DNA of 64,000 nt from Roseovarius sp. THAF9. GTDB lineage: Bacteria; Pseudomonadota; Alphaproteobacteria; Rhodobacterales; Rhodobacteraceae. Below the pieces are notes generated by a model. The model had not been told where the DNA came from. It made no database searches and saw only the letters and a list, made by a program, of their open reading frames with translations. The number at the start of each line of letters is the position of its first letter. The first letter of the stretch is position 1. The stretch lies in the NCBI RefSeq assembly GCF_009363715.1, contig NZ_CP045404.1, forward strand, positions 3,998,001-4,062,000. Reading direction: 5' to 3'. Positions 8,099 through 16,492 of the stretch are shown one piece after another. A program made the translations under genes and the position numbers.

Positions 8099-9529
8099 AT
8101 GGCAAATAATTTCGACTATTTCGTGGTGTTCGCAGAGATGCGTACCGGCTCGAACTTTCTAGAGGCGAACCTGAACGCGTTCCAGAGTTTCGAGTGCTTC
8201 GGCGAGGCGTTCAACCCGCATTTCATCGGCTATCCCAACTGCGACGAGATCGCGGGCGTGGCGCAGCATACGCGCGATGCCGACCCGATGCAGCTGATCA
8301 AGGCGGTGCGGGACGTGCCGGACAAGATGGGCGGGTTTCGGTATTTCCATGACCACGATCCGCGCATCCTCGACGTGATGCTGGACGATCCGCGCTGCGC
8401 CAAGATCATCCTGACGCGTAACCCGGTGGACAGTTATGTCAGCTGGAAGATCGCGCAGGCGACGGGTCAGTGGAAGCTGACCAACGTCAAGCGGCGCAAG
8501 GATAGCCAGGTGCGGTTCGACAAGGCGGAGTTCGAGACGCACGTGACCAAGTTGCAGGAGTTCCAGGTCTTCCTGCTGAACCGGCTGCAAGCGTCGGGGC
8601 AGGCGGCGTTCTACATCGCCTACGATGACCTACAGAACCTTGACGTTCTGAACGGGCTGGCGAAATTCCTGGGCAGCGACGAACGGCTGGAGGCGCTGGA
8701 TGCGTCTCTGAAAAAGCAGAATCCCAGCGGGCTGGAAGACAAGGTGTCCAACTTCAAGGATATGGAGCACGCCTTTGCCGGGCTTGATCCGTTCAACCTG
8801 ACCCGGACGCCGAATTTCGAGCCGCGCCGGGGGCCGGCGGTGCCCGCTTTCGTGACCGGGGCTCATGCCGCGCTGCTTTACATGCCGATCCGGTCGGGGC
8901 CGGAGGCGGCGGTGTGCGATTGGCTGGCCGGGTTGGATGGCGTGGCGGTGGACGACCTGCCCACCAAGCTGAATCAGAAGGAGTTGCGCCAATGGAAACG
9001 GCGCAAACCGGGGCATCGCGGGTTTACCGTGCTGCGGCATCCGGTGGCACGGGCGCATGCGGCATTCTGCAACAAGATCCTTCAGACCGGGCCGGGGTGC
9101 TTCTCGGACATTCGCAAGACGCTCAGAAACTTTCACAAGCTGCCGCTGCCGGGGAAGATGCCGGACGAAGGCTATGACCGCGAGGCGCACAAGCTGGCCT
9201 TTGCCGCGTTCCTTGCGTTTCTGAAGGCGAACCTCGCCGGCCAGACCAATATCCGGGTGGATGCGCATTGGGCCACACAGTCGTCCATCATGCAGGGTAT
9301 GGCACAGTTCAGCCTGCCGGACATCGTGCTGCGCGAGGACGAACTGGCCGAGGCGCTGCCGCGCCTTGCGGCGTCGGTGGGATATGACGCGGCTCCAGCG
9401 CCTGCTAGACCAGCGCCAGATCAGCCATTCTCGATTGACGAAATCTATGATGACGAGATCGAGTCGCTGGTCAGCGACATCTACCAGCGGGACTACATGA
9501 TGTTCGGATTCCGGGCTTACGCCGCCTGA
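8099..9529 (+). CDS. NodH/LPS-type sulfotransferase, apparently two sulfotransferase-like modules
   Basis: 476 aa. PAPS-dependent transfer of sulfate to a glycan. Module 1 (residues ~1-240) has the 5'-phosphosulfate loop FAEMRTGSNFLEANLN and the 3'-phosphate motif LTRNPVDSYVSWK. Module 2 (~250-470) begins with the degenerate YMPIRSGPEAAVCDWL and has a second 3'-phosphate-like motif VLRHPVARAHAAF. The first loop is intact, the second lacks the usual basic/Gly pattern, so module 2 may be non-catalytic or recognise the acceptor. It is the last gene of the rightward cluster and its 3' end overlaps convergent ptsN by 13 bases. Confidence 0.75.
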   Translation: MANNFDYFVVFAEMRTGSNFLEANLNAFQSFECFGEAFNPHFIGYPNCDEIAGVAQHTRDADPMQLIKAVRDVPDKMGGFRYFHDHDPRILDVMLDDPRCAKIILTRNPVDSYVSWKIAQATGQWKLTNVKRRKDSQVRFDKAEFETHVTKLQEFQVFLLNRLQASGQAAFYIAYDDLQNLDVLNGLAKFLGSDERLEALDASLKKQNPSGLEDKVSNFKDMEHAFAGLDPFNLTRTPNFEPRRGPAVPAFVTGAHAALLYMPIRSGPEAAVCDWLAGLDGVAVDDLPTKLNQKELRQWKRRKPGHRGFTVLRHPVARAHAAFCNKILQTGPGCFSDIRKTLRNFHKLPLPGKMPDEGYDREAHKLAFAAFLAFLKANLAGQTNIRVDAHWATQSSIMQGMAQFSLPDIVLREDELAEALPRLAASVGYDAAPAPARPAPDQPFSIDEIYDDEIESLVSDIYQRDYMMFGFRAYAA

Positions 9530-9981
9530 ACCGACTGCGATTCCGTAATGATCGTGTGCAGGGTCGCCGGGTCGTCATTTGCGCGCAGCTTGGCGCAGAT
9601 CGAAGGATCGCGCAGCGTCCGCGAAACAAGCGCCAATGCCTTGAGATGTTCCACGCCGGCATTCTCGGGTGCGAAGAGGGCGAAGGCAAGGTCGACCGGC
9701 TGGCGGTCGACCGAGTTGAAATCGATGGGCGTGTCCAGCAGTACGAGCGCACCGACGACAGAGTCGATGCCCTCCAGCCGCGCGTGCGGCAGGGCGACGC
9801 CATGCCCCACGCCGGTTGGACCGAGGTTCTCCCGTTCGATCAGGGCGTCCACGACCCTTTGCTGATCGAGACCGTAGACGGACTCAGCGATGCTGCCCAG
9901 TTCGTGCAACAGGCGCTTCTTGCTGGACACGGAGGAGTAGACCCGGACCGCGTCAGGCCGCAAAATCTGAGTGAACTGCAT
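9517..9981 (-). CDS. ptsN: PTS IIA-like nitrogen regulatory protein PtsN
   Basis: 154 aa. IIA-Ntr phosphocarrier of the nitrogen PTS, a regulator rather than a sugar transporter. Phosphorylatable His66 is in the motif GVALPHARL. It is the downstream gene of the lptC-lptA-lptB-hpf-ptsN block, 47 bases after hpf. In many proteobacteria rpoN sits between lptB and hpf; here it does not. Its last 13 bases overlap the sulfotransferase gene tail to tail. Confidence 0.93.
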   Translation of the reverse strand: MQFTQILRPDAVRVYSSVSSKKRLLHELGSIAESVYGLDQQRVVDALIERENLGPTGVGHGVALPHARLEGIDSVVGALVLLDTPIDFNSVDRQPVDLAFALFAPENAGVEHLKALALVSRTLRDPSICAKLRANDDPATLHTIITESQSVQAA

Positions 9982-10028
9982 TCAGCTATGCTCCATCGGC
10001 GGCTTGCGCCGCCTTGCTTGCTCGATCG

Positions 10029-10592
10029 TCAAGGGTCAATCCATCCGATATTGCCGTCATCGCGGCGATACACGACGTTCAACCCCTCTTTACCTTCATT
10101 TCGGAACACGAGCACCGGTGCGCCGGCGAGCTCCATCTGCATGACTGCTTCGCCGACCGACAAAGAGGGAATATGATGTTCCATCTCTGCAACGATAACG
10201 GGCTGGAGGCTTTCTGGTTCCGATTCTTCCCCTTCGCTTTCGGAGGCGAGGATATAGGCGGATGCCTGAGAAAGTTCAATAGGTTCCGCCCGCTCTCGGT
10301 GATGGTCCTTCAATCGGCGCTTGTACCGGCGCAACTGCTTTTCCAGTTTCTCGCTGCAATCGTCGAAGGCGGCGTAGATTTCATGCGCGTGGGCCTTGGC
10401 CGTGGCCGTCATACCCGTGGACAGGTGAATCGTCGCTTCGCAGACGAATTCGCTCGCGCTTTTTGAAAAGAAGACATGCGCGTCCGTGGGTCGTTCGGCA
10501 TATTTTTCCACAATGGAGGTCAATTCGTTCTCGACATGAGTCTGCAAAGCCTGGCCGACATCGATTTGTTTTCCACTGATTTGATAGCGCAT
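10029..10592 (-). CDS. hpf: Ribosome hibernation promoting factor, long form
   Basis: 187 aa. Residues ~1-105 form the S30AE/RaiA domain (starts MRYQISGKQIDVG) that binds the 30S decoding region; residues ~130-187 form the extra C-terminal dimerisation domain that marks long HPF and drives 100S formation. A GGAGG Shine-Dalgarno precedes the ATG. Acts in stationary phase or starvation. A 6-bp hairpin sits in its leader (10629-10644). Confidence 0.93.
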   Translation of the reverse strand: MRYQISGKQIDVGQALQTHVENELTSIVEKYAERPTDAHVFFSKSASEFVCEATIHLSTGMTATAKAHAHEIYAAFDDCSEKLEKQLRRYKRRLKDHHRERAEPIELSQASAYILASESEGEESEPESLQPVIVAEMEHHIPSLSVGEAVMQMELAGAPVLVFRNEGKEGLNVVYRRDDGNIGWIDP

Positions 10593-10628
10593 TCAGAACC
10601 TCCAAGATGCGGACAGAAATGACCTTAC

Positions 10629-10644
10629 GGGCGATGTTTCGCCC
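10629..10644 (-). repeat. Short perfect hairpin in the hpf leader
   Basis: GGGCGA, four-base loop TGTT, TCGCCC: a perfect 6-bp inverted repeat 37 bases upstream of the hpf ATG. It lies in the 228-base gap between hpf and the 3' end of lptB. It could be a weak terminator for lptB or a 5'-UTR structure of hpf; the sequence does not decide, and there is no clear T-tract. Confidence 0.35.
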
Positions 10645-10820
10645 TGACGTGGGTCAAATCTGTGAGGGATAAAATGACGTTTTGTGTGTGCTCGGCCTCG
10701 GCCCAAGTGATGGGTCGCACGGTTCGAACAGTGCAAAAACCGAAAGCGTCATACCTCATTTGATCCGCGATATGGGCGTCTTGTCAATGGAGATTGCGTT
10801 AACGTCTGGCGTAAGATCAC

Positions 10821-11579
10821 TTAGGATATACGAAAATTTTCGCCGAGGTAGACGCGGCGGACGTTTTCGTTCGACACAACCTCGTCGGGCGTGCCGGACA
10901 TCAGGACCTGGCCATCATGCAGGATATAGGCGCGGTCCACGATCTCGAGCGTTTCGCGCACGTTGTGATCCGTGATCAGCACGCCGATGCCGCGTTTCTT
11001 GAGATCCGCGACCAGGTGGCGGATGTCGCCGACCGAGATCGGGTCAACCCCGGCAAAGGGCTCGTCCAGAAGCAGGTACTTTGGTTGGGCGGCAAGGCAG
11101 CGGGCAATTTCTACCCGGCGGCGTTCCCCGCCCGAAAGCGCCAGCGCGGGAGCGCGGCGCAGGTGTTCAATGGAAAATTCGGACAACAGCTCTTCGAGCC
11201 GTTTGCGGCGCTTATGGCGGCTATCCGTGGAGATATCGAGGATCGCCATGATGTTGTCCTCGACCGACATGCCGCGGAAGATCGACATTTCCTGCGGCAA
11301 GTAGCCTACGCCCAGCTTGGCGCGGCGATACATCGGAAGGCCGGTGACGTCACGGCCATCTATCCGGACATGGCCGCCCTCGGGATAGATCAGGCCGGCA
11401 ATGGCGTAGAAGGTCGTTGTCTTGCCCGAGCCGTTGGGGCCGAGAAGCGCCACGACCTCGCCCTGGCGCAAGGACAGGCTGACGTCGCGGATGACGACGC
11501 GCTTCTTGTAGCTTTTGCGCAGGTTCTCGACGGCGAGGCCGGTGCTTTCGTGGGCGATATGTAGGTCGGGACGGGCCAT
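10821..11579 (-). CDS. lptB: LPS export ABC transporter ATP-binding protein
   Basis: 252 aa. Powers extraction of LPS from the inner membrane with LptFG (not in this window). Walker [11 protein letters not shown] (residues ~45-54), signature [13 protein letters not shown], Walker [12 protein letters not shown] and H-loop DHNVRETL. An N-terminal extension of ~12 residues precedes the ABC domain. It starts directly after the lptA stop codon. Confidence 0.95.
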   Translation of the reverse strand: MARPDLHIAHESTGLAVENLRKSYKKRVVIRDVSLSLRQGEVVALLGPNGSGKTTTFYAIAGLIYPEGGHVRIDGRDVTGLPMYRRAKLGVGYLPQEMSIFRGMSVEDNIMAILDISTDSRHKRRKRLEELLSEFSIEHLRRAPALALSGGERRRVEIARCLAAQPKYLLLDEPFAGVDPISVGDIRHLVADLKKRGIGVLITDHNVRETLEIVDRAYILHDGQVLMSGTPDEVVSNENVRRVYLGENFRIS

Positions 11580-12077
11580 TTACCGATCGCCGCCCTCTGG
11601 TTGCAGGATGGTCTTGACCCGGCCGGTGACGCGAGCAGTGCCGGCGCGCGTGTCGACGAACATCTTGTCGCCAGTCAGTGCGTTGGGACCCTGAATCAGC
11701 AGAACGTCGCCCTCCATCTCGATAAGGCCGGTGTCGACGTTGTAATCGGCCTGCGACGCCTCTGCGGCATCCTCGCCACTCACAAGTGTGACGCCGCCCG
11801 TGGCCTGAAGCTGTTCAATCCCGCTTTGATCACCCTTGTAGACGACAAGAACGCGCGGCGCCGACAGACGCATTTCACCTTGGCCGATCAGCACGTTACC
11901 GGTGAAGACGGCCGTGCCGTCCTGCTGATTCACGTCCAAATTGTCGGCCGTCACCTCGACAGGCAGCGTGCTGTCCTGCGCGGTGTTGCCGAAAGCGATC
12001 TGCGCGCCCTGGGCCAGCGCGGGTAGCGGAAGAGATAAAAGGACGAGCGCGATAAATGTGCGAAACGAATGGGTCAC
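11580..12077 (-). CDS. lptA: LPS transport periplasmic protein LptA
   Basis: 165 aa. Periplasmic bridge that carries LPS from LptC to the outer-membrane LptDE. A signal peptide (residues 1-22, ending ALAQG) is followed by an OstA-type beta-jellyroll with repeats such as VTADNLDVNQQDGTAVFTGNVLI. Its start overlaps the 3' end of lptC by 4 bases, and it adjoins lptB. Confidence 0.88.
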   Translation of the reverse strand: MTHSFRTFIALVLLSLPLPALAQGAQIAFGNTAQDSTLPVEVTADNLDVNQQDGTAVFTGNVLIGQGEMRLSAPRVLVVYKGDQSGIEQLQATGGVTLVSGEDAAEASQADYNVDTGLIEMEGDVLLIQGPNALTGDKMFVDTRAGTARVTGRVKTILQPEGGDR

Positions 12078-12697
12078 TGATCGATATCCTCGGGCGGCTG
12101 CGGGGTATATACCAGTTTCACCCCGTCCGTGAAAACCAAATGTGCCTGCCCGGTTTCCTCGTCCCCGGTCAGAACCATCCGCCCCGCTTTAAGGTCGCCT
12201 GGAGGGCCGACACCCGAAATCGGGCCGGGAGTTTCGGCATGAAGCACGTCGAGCCTGGCATCGAGACGTTCGGTCGTCACCTTGTAGCCCGTGGTGGTTT
12301 CTATGTTCACGTTACCGATCAGCGAGGCGTCGAGATCGGACTGGTCCATGTTGCCGCGATCGGAAGTGACGGTCACGACCGTGCCCGAGACAAGCTGCAT
12401 CGTCGCGGTGACATCCTCGGCATTGATCAGGCGCGGATTTTCGGGCGACGGACGGGCGGTGTCGGCTGTGACCATGACCTCGTCGCCGCCGCGGGTGACA
12501 CCGGCGAAGGCGGCGTTGGTCGCGCCCTGGTCCTGGGCGCGCTGTTCAAGGTCAATCTCGGCAATGGGAATGGATTTGGTCGGGTCGATATGGCGCGATA
12601 TCAGGAACAGGGTCGACAACAGGCCAAGCGCGGTCAACGGCAGGATGATCTTCATCCACGCCACGAGCCGAGAATAGAAATTGTCCGTCGTTGCCAT
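12074..12697 (-). CDS. lptC: LPS export system protein LptC
   Basis: 207 aa. Single N-terminal membrane anchor (residues ~12-32) and a periplasmic LptC/OstA-like domain that receives LPS from LptBFG. The ATG at 12697 is preferred to a TTG two codons upstream because the TTG overlaps the rnd stop. Gene order rnd-lptC-lptA-lptB is the usual alphaproteobacterial arrangement. Confidence 0.86.
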   Translation of the reverse strand: MATTDNFYSRLVAWMKIILPLTALGLLSTLFLISRHIDPTKSIPIAEIDLEQRAQDQGATNAAFAGVTRGGDEVMVTADTARPSPENPRLINAEDVTATMQLVSGTVVTVTSDRGNMDQSDLDASLIGNVNIETTTGYKVTTERLDARLDVLHAETPGPISGVGPPGDLKAGRMVLTGDEETGQAHLVFTDGVKLVYTPQPPEDIDQ

Positions 12698-12699
12698 GA

Positions 12700-13311
12700 T
12701 CAATGCGCGAAGATATCCGTTTCGGGCCAGCCGGCAAGGTCCAGCCTGGCGCGTGTCGGCAGAAAGTCAAAGCAGCTTTGGGCGAGCTCCGTGCGGCCTT
12801 CGCGGGCAAGGCGGGCGTCCAGTTCGGCCCGCAGCTGATGCAGGTAGAGAACGTCGGACGCGGCGTATTCCAGTTGGGCCTCGGTCAGCTTGGGCGCCCC
12901 CCAATCCGATGATTGCTGCTGTTTCGAAATGTCGATGCCAAGAAGTTCCTGAAGCAGGTATTTCAGCCCGTGCCGGTCGGTATAGGTGCGGATCAGCTTG
13001 CTGGCGATCTTGGTGCAGTACACGGGTGCGGCCAGGGCGCCGAAGGCGTTGAACATCGCGGCGATATCGAAGCGGCCGAAATGGAAGAGTTTCAGGACGT
13101 TTTCATCGGTCAGAAGGCGTTCGAGATTGGGCGCGCTGGTCTGGCCCTGTTTGACCTGAAGGATATGCGCATTGCCGTCGCCGCCGGAAAGCTGCACCAC
13201 GCACAGCCTGTCGCGGTGCGGATTGAGACCCATGGTCTCGCAGTCGATTGCGACGCTTGGCCCGAGGTCGAGGTCGTCAGGAAGATCGGAGTCGTAAAGG
13301 TGGTTGGCCAT
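12700..13311 (-). CDS. rnd: Ribonuclease D, single-domain form
   Basis: 203 aa, only the DEDD-type 3'-5' exonuclease domain; the HRDC domains of longer RNase D are absent, as is common in alphaproteobacteria. Catalytic acids are seen in AIDCETMGL (Asp, Glu near residue 24), FHFGRFDIAAM (Asp) and YAASDVLYL (Tyr, Asp). Probably trims tRNA or other structured RNA 3' ends. It is the upstream gene of the lpt block. Confidence 0.88.
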   Translation of the reverse strand: MANHLYDSDLPDDLDLGPSVAIDCETMGLNPHRDRLCVVQLSGGDGNAHILQVKQGQTSAPNLERLLTDENVLKLFHFGRFDIAAMFNAFGALAAPVYCTKIASKLIRTYTDRHGLKYLLQELLGIDISKQQQSSDWGAPKLTEAQLEYAASDVLYLHQLRAELDARLAREGRTELAQSCFDFLPTRARLDLAGWPETDIFAH

Positions 13312-13476
13312 GGTTCGCCCCGTTTGGTTGGAGTGTATATAGGGCGCTGCTGCGCAATGTGAGCCTGCTTAAGCGAAAAGATGCGGACGCTCAACGAAAA
13401 GCAGGACCCGAGGTTTGGCCAACTGCCGGTTTCGTGGACATCGAGATAAGGTGTTTTATGAAATTGGATAATTTAC

Positions 13477-13641
13477 ATGACGAGAAGGATGTTGAGCCGC
13501 GAGTTCAAACAGGAAGCGGTGGAATTGGCAACGAAGCGTGGTGTCAGTGCGGCACAGGCTTCGAGGGATCTTGGAATACATGCTACGGTGCTTCGGAGAT
13601 GGCTGCGTGCTGCAGAGGCTGGTTGGGGCCAAGCGGGCTAG
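13477..13641 (+). pseudogene. IS3-family transposase orfA, N-terminal fragment
   Basis: 54 codons beginning MTRRMLSREFKQEAVELATK and running through the helix-turn-helix (SAAQASRDLGIHATVLRRWLR) before a premature TAG. A full orfA has ~90-100 residues including a leucine zipper, which is missing. The 60 bases upstream (GCCGGTTTCGTGGACATCGA at 13427-13446) look like the left end of such an element. Remnant, not functional. Confidence 0.72.
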
Positions 13642-13734
13642 TCTTTTTGGTTGGCCGAACCAGTGCCGGTGGTTTCACCCAAGCACAAGGACCGCTGCGC
13701 CCTTGAGTTCATTCATGATGAAAGGAGCAGCATC

Positions 13735-13905
13735 ATGAAGTACCTCACAATCCAAGGCCTGCAAGCCAAACTAGGCAACAGAAGCCGTTCCAGCCTGTAT
13801 AGAGACATAGAGGCTGGCCGCCTTCCGAAACCCATCAAATTCAGCGCGCGCGTTTATTGGGCCAAAGCCGATATCGACGCCGCAATTGCGGCACATGCGA
13901 AATAA
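13735..13905 (+). CDS. AlpA-family small DNA-binding regulator (excisionase-like)
   Basis: 56 aa starting at the ATG at 13735, which has AAAGGAG 8-14 bases upstream. A winged helix-turn-helix of the MerR/AlpA type: KYLTIQGLQAKLGNRSRSSL, then RDIEAGRLPKPIKF and a final WAKADIDAAI helix. Such proteins sit beside integrases in prophages and integrative elements and control excision. No integrase is left in the window. The frame is intact although both flanks are decayed. Confidence 0.72.
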   Translation: MKYLTIQGLQAKLGNRSRSSLYRDIEAGRLPKPIKFSARVYWAKADIDAAIAAHAK

Positions 13906-14077
13906 GACCGGTCCAAACCGACGAGAACGCGCTGGGCTGTGGGCTGGACTATATCTTGGCGGATAGGCCCTTCACACATGCCCAGCGCCTTCTTGGATCA
14001 AGCATGGAGGCCAACATGACTAGAAAGACCGATTGGGGGGCGCATATTTGAGTGTCGGAAATGTTATGCCCTCGCCT

Positions 14078-14290
14078 ATGCGTGACAACGGGTACTGCGA
14101 GAGCTTCAACGCCAGGTTCCGAGACGAATTGCTCAACGGCGAGGTCTTCTACAGCATGCGAGAAGCACAAATCCTGATCGAACAATGGAGGGCACACTAC
14201 AACACGAAACGCCCGCACAGTGCTCTAGGCTATCGCCCCCCGGCGCCAGAAACCATCGTCCAGATGGACGAGACGCCGGTCATGCACTAA
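14078..14290 (+). pseudogene. IS3-family transposase orfB, C-terminal fragment
   Basis: About 70 residues of the DDE integrase core end: NGYCESFNARFRDELLNGEV (residues 4-23) carries the final Glu of the DDE triad, followed by HYNTKRPHSALGYRPPAPE. The N-terminal two thirds, with both catalytic Asp, are gone; the upstream ~45 bases do not match the family. After the stop, AATCAAACCGGACCACTCA and GGGGCTGATCA (to ~14324) look like the right end of the element. Confidence 0.8.
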
Positions 14291-14324
14291 CAATCAAACC
14301 GGACCACTCAGGTGGGGCTGATCA

Positions 14325-14701
14325 GCGGGCGCTCAAACCTAACGCTCAAGCTTTGTATCCTTGGATCAAACTTGAATGGAAAGGTGCGAATTACAACAAT
14401 AATGGGAAGATCCGACTTAGTGTCAGGCAAGCGGCACAGCGCATGGGGGTCAAAAACAACAACACCTCCGCGCGCGCCTTCCAAGAGCTTCAGGCAAAAG
14501 GCTTCATCGTGGTCATGGAGCCAGCCTCGCTTGGTGTAGAGGGAAAGGCGAAATCGCCTTGTTTCGAAATTACCGAACTTCCTCTCCCGCACACAGACAA
14601 GGCCAAGAGGCAGAAGGCTTTTCGAGCAGTGGACGGAAGGCAATGACTTTCCCGTGCAAAAGGCAGCAACGCACAATCCGAAGGGCCGGAACGGAAAATA
14701 A
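14325..14701 (+). pseudogene. Frameshifted helix-turn-helix gene of an integrative element
   Basis: 5' end removed by the adjacent IS end. The first frame reads ALKPNAQALYPWIKLEWKGA, then SVRQAAQRMGVKNNNTSARA and FQELQAKGFI (a winged-helix region), then FEITELPLPH, and breaks near 14612-14625. The conserved continuation FEQWTEGNDFPVQKAATHNP, with KGRNGK, is found in the next frame and stops at 14699-14701. Related intact genes usually follow alpA in alphaproteobacterial integrative elements. Downstream, a 16-base direct repeat CCTGTATCGAAAATCG (14725-14740 and 14757-14772) looks like the repeated C-terminal tail of the same gene. Confidence 0.62.
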
Positions 14702-15098
14702 CCTGTCCCAAAAAGTGGAACGAACCTGTATCGAAAATCGCTACGTTTGAGCGCAGCCTGTATCGAAAATCGAGACATGCCTAACTATTTCGTAGCGATT
14801 TTGCGAACGAAAACGAAGAAATCGTCCTTCGTTCGTAGCACTTTCTGGGACATCCTTAGCTACCATACCAAGCTCAGGAAACGGGACTTCAGAGGTGTAT
14901 GCGGTAGGCTCATGCTCAGGTGGTTTACCCCAGTGCATCTTCAGCCGATTGCTCTTTCGCAAATCTGGCAACGCGAAATGGAAGGGAGGGGAGCGGAAGT
15001 GCGCTGCGGACTTGTCGAATGACCACTTTTTGCTCTGAGCGGTAATTCGGGCCACGAGCAAGGTTGGCTGACCAAGCATTCTAACGCTTGCGTTTCTC
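14702..15098. other. Gap without a supported gene: decayed element tail and leader of the zinc operon
   Basis: Contains the duplicated 16-mer described for the upstream pseudogene and an open but unconvincing frame to 15022. Composition is more AT-rich than the neighbouring genes. Nothing functional is recognised until the dyad at 15099. Confidence 0.5.
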
Positions 15099-15142
15099 AA
15101 AATGATATAAGATAACATTGTGATGTTATATGGTATCATTTT
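15099..15142 (+). promoter_or_regulatory. Nested 44-bp dyad: probable double Zur box
   Basis: Outer arms AAAATGATA / TATCATTTT (9 bp, perfect) and inner arms ATAACAT / ATGTTAT (7 bp, perfect) are separated by 4-base spacers on each side and a 4-base centre. Read as operators it is two 17-bp sites: ATGATATAAGATAACAT (15102-15118, one mismatch to ATGTTAT-N3-ATAACAT) and ATGTTATATGGTATCAT (15123-15139). That arrangement matches the zinc uptake regulator (Zur) consensus as I know it. It lies 139 bp before a COG0523 GTPase, a classical Zur target. Assignment is by pattern and context. Confidence 0.72.
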
Positions 15143-15280
15143 GGATGTTGCTCAAGAAACGAGTTGGACGATTGGCGCAACCGGGTTGTCGCGGGCAGGG
15201 CTTTTGCCGCCGAGGCTTGTCCGGATGCCGGCACAGAATTCCCTAACCGACTACTACGTGCAGACTAAACCGGAGACCAC

Positions 15281-16492
15281 ATGAACGCAGATCCGCAAGC
15301 CCGCCTTCCCGTCACCGTGCTGTCAGGGTTTCTCGGCGCCGGGAAGACGACGCTCCTGAACCGTGTCCTCAATAATCGCGACGGGCGGCGCGTCGCCGTC
15401 ATCGTCAATGACATGTCCGAGGTGAACATCGATGCCGACCTCGTGCGGGCCGACAGCGAGCTGTCGCGTACCGACGAGACCCTGGTCGAGATGTCCAACG
15501 GCTGTATCTGCTGCACCCTGCGCGACGACCTGTTGCAGGAGGTGCGCAAGCTGGCCTCCGAACAGCGCTTTGACTATCTGCTGATCGAATCGACCGGCAT
15601 TTCCGAGCCTCTGCCTGTCGCCGCCACCTTCGAGTTTCGCGATGAGGCGGGCGAGAGCCTGTCGGACGTGTCGCGCCTCGATACCATGGTCACGGTGGTC
15701 GACGCGGTGAACCTGCTCAAGGACTATTCCAGCCACGACTTCCTGAGCGACCGTGGCGAGACCATGGGCGAGGAGGACGAGCGCACGCTGGTTCACCTGC
15801 TGACCGACCAGATCGAGTTTGCCGATGTGATGATCCTGAACAAGGTCAGTGATGCAGGGCCAGAGCGCACAGATGCCGCGCGCAAGATCATACGGAGCCT
15901 GAACGCCGACGCCCGGATCATCGAGGCCGATCATTCGGACGTCTCCGCGGACGCCATCCTCGACACCGGGCTTTTCGATTTCGAGAAGGCGCATGAGCAT
16001 CCGATGTGGGCCAGGGAGCTTTACGGCTTTGCCGACCACGTCCCCGAGACCGAGGAATACGGCGTTGCGTCCTTCGTCTATCGCGCTCGGCAGCCGTTCG
16101 AGCCGGAAAAGATCATGGCGGTGCTGAACGGCGACCTGCCGGGAGTCATCCGGGCCAAGGGGCATTTCTGGATCGCCACGCGGCCCGACTGGGTGGCGGA
16201 GTACTCGCTCGCCGGGGCGCTGTCCTCGGTCACGCCGCTGGGCCAATGGTGGGCCACGGTGCCCAAGGAGCGGCATCCTGACCACGTCGGCGCGCAGGAA
16301 TACCTGAGGGCGCACTGGCAAGAGCCATGGGGCGACCGCCGGCAGGAGATCGTGTTCATCGGGGCAGGCATTGACTGGCCGGCGCTGAAAGCGCGGCTGG
16401 ACGCGGCGCTGGTGCCCGAAAGCGCGGCACCGGGACCGGACAGCCTGCCGAATCTGCCCGATTCGTTCCCCGCGTGGCGGCGGGCATCATGA
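15281..16492 (+). CDS. COG0523/CobW-family GTPase, probable zinc metallochaperone
   Basis: 403 aa. Walker [10 protein letters not shown] (residues 16-24), metal-binding GCICC (74-78) and a C-terminal CobW_C domain with [17 protein letters not shown]. This family delivers metals to client proteins; members under Zur control (ZigA, ZNG1-like) hand over zinc in scarcity. First gene after the double dyad and head of a run of overlapping genes to 25672. GGAGA precedes the ATG. CobW (cobalamin) is less likely because no cobalamin genes are nearby. Confidence 0.86.
   Translation: MNADPQARLPVTVLSGFLGAGKTTLLNRVLNNRDGRRVAVIVNDMSEVNIDADLVRADSELSRTDETLVEMSNGCICCTLRDDLLQEVRKLASEQRFDYLLIESTGISEPLPVAATFEFRDEAGESLSDVSRLDTMVTVVDAVNLLKDYSSHDFLSDRGETMGEEDERTLVHLLTDQIEFADVMILNKVSDAGPERTDAARKIIRSLNADARIIEADHSDVSADAILDTGLFDFEKAHEHPMWARELYGFADHVPETEEYGVASFVYRARQPFEPEKIMAVLNGDLPGVIRAKGHFWIATRPDWVAEYSLAGALSSVTPLGQWWATVPKERHPDHVGAQEYLRAHWQEPWGDRRQEIVFIGAGIDWPALKARLDAALVPESAAPGPDSLPNLPDSFPAWRRAS

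Larger units (their letters stand above)
13410..14325 (+). mobile_element. Decayed IS3-type insertion debris within an integrative-element remnant
   Basis: Span holding the orfA fragment, the AlpA-like gene and the orfB fragment. The two transposase pieces are not contiguous parts of one reading arrangement: AlpA lies between them, so either an IS was internally replaced or two IS copies inserted on either side of alpA. No target-site duplication could be identified by eye. Confidence 0.6.
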
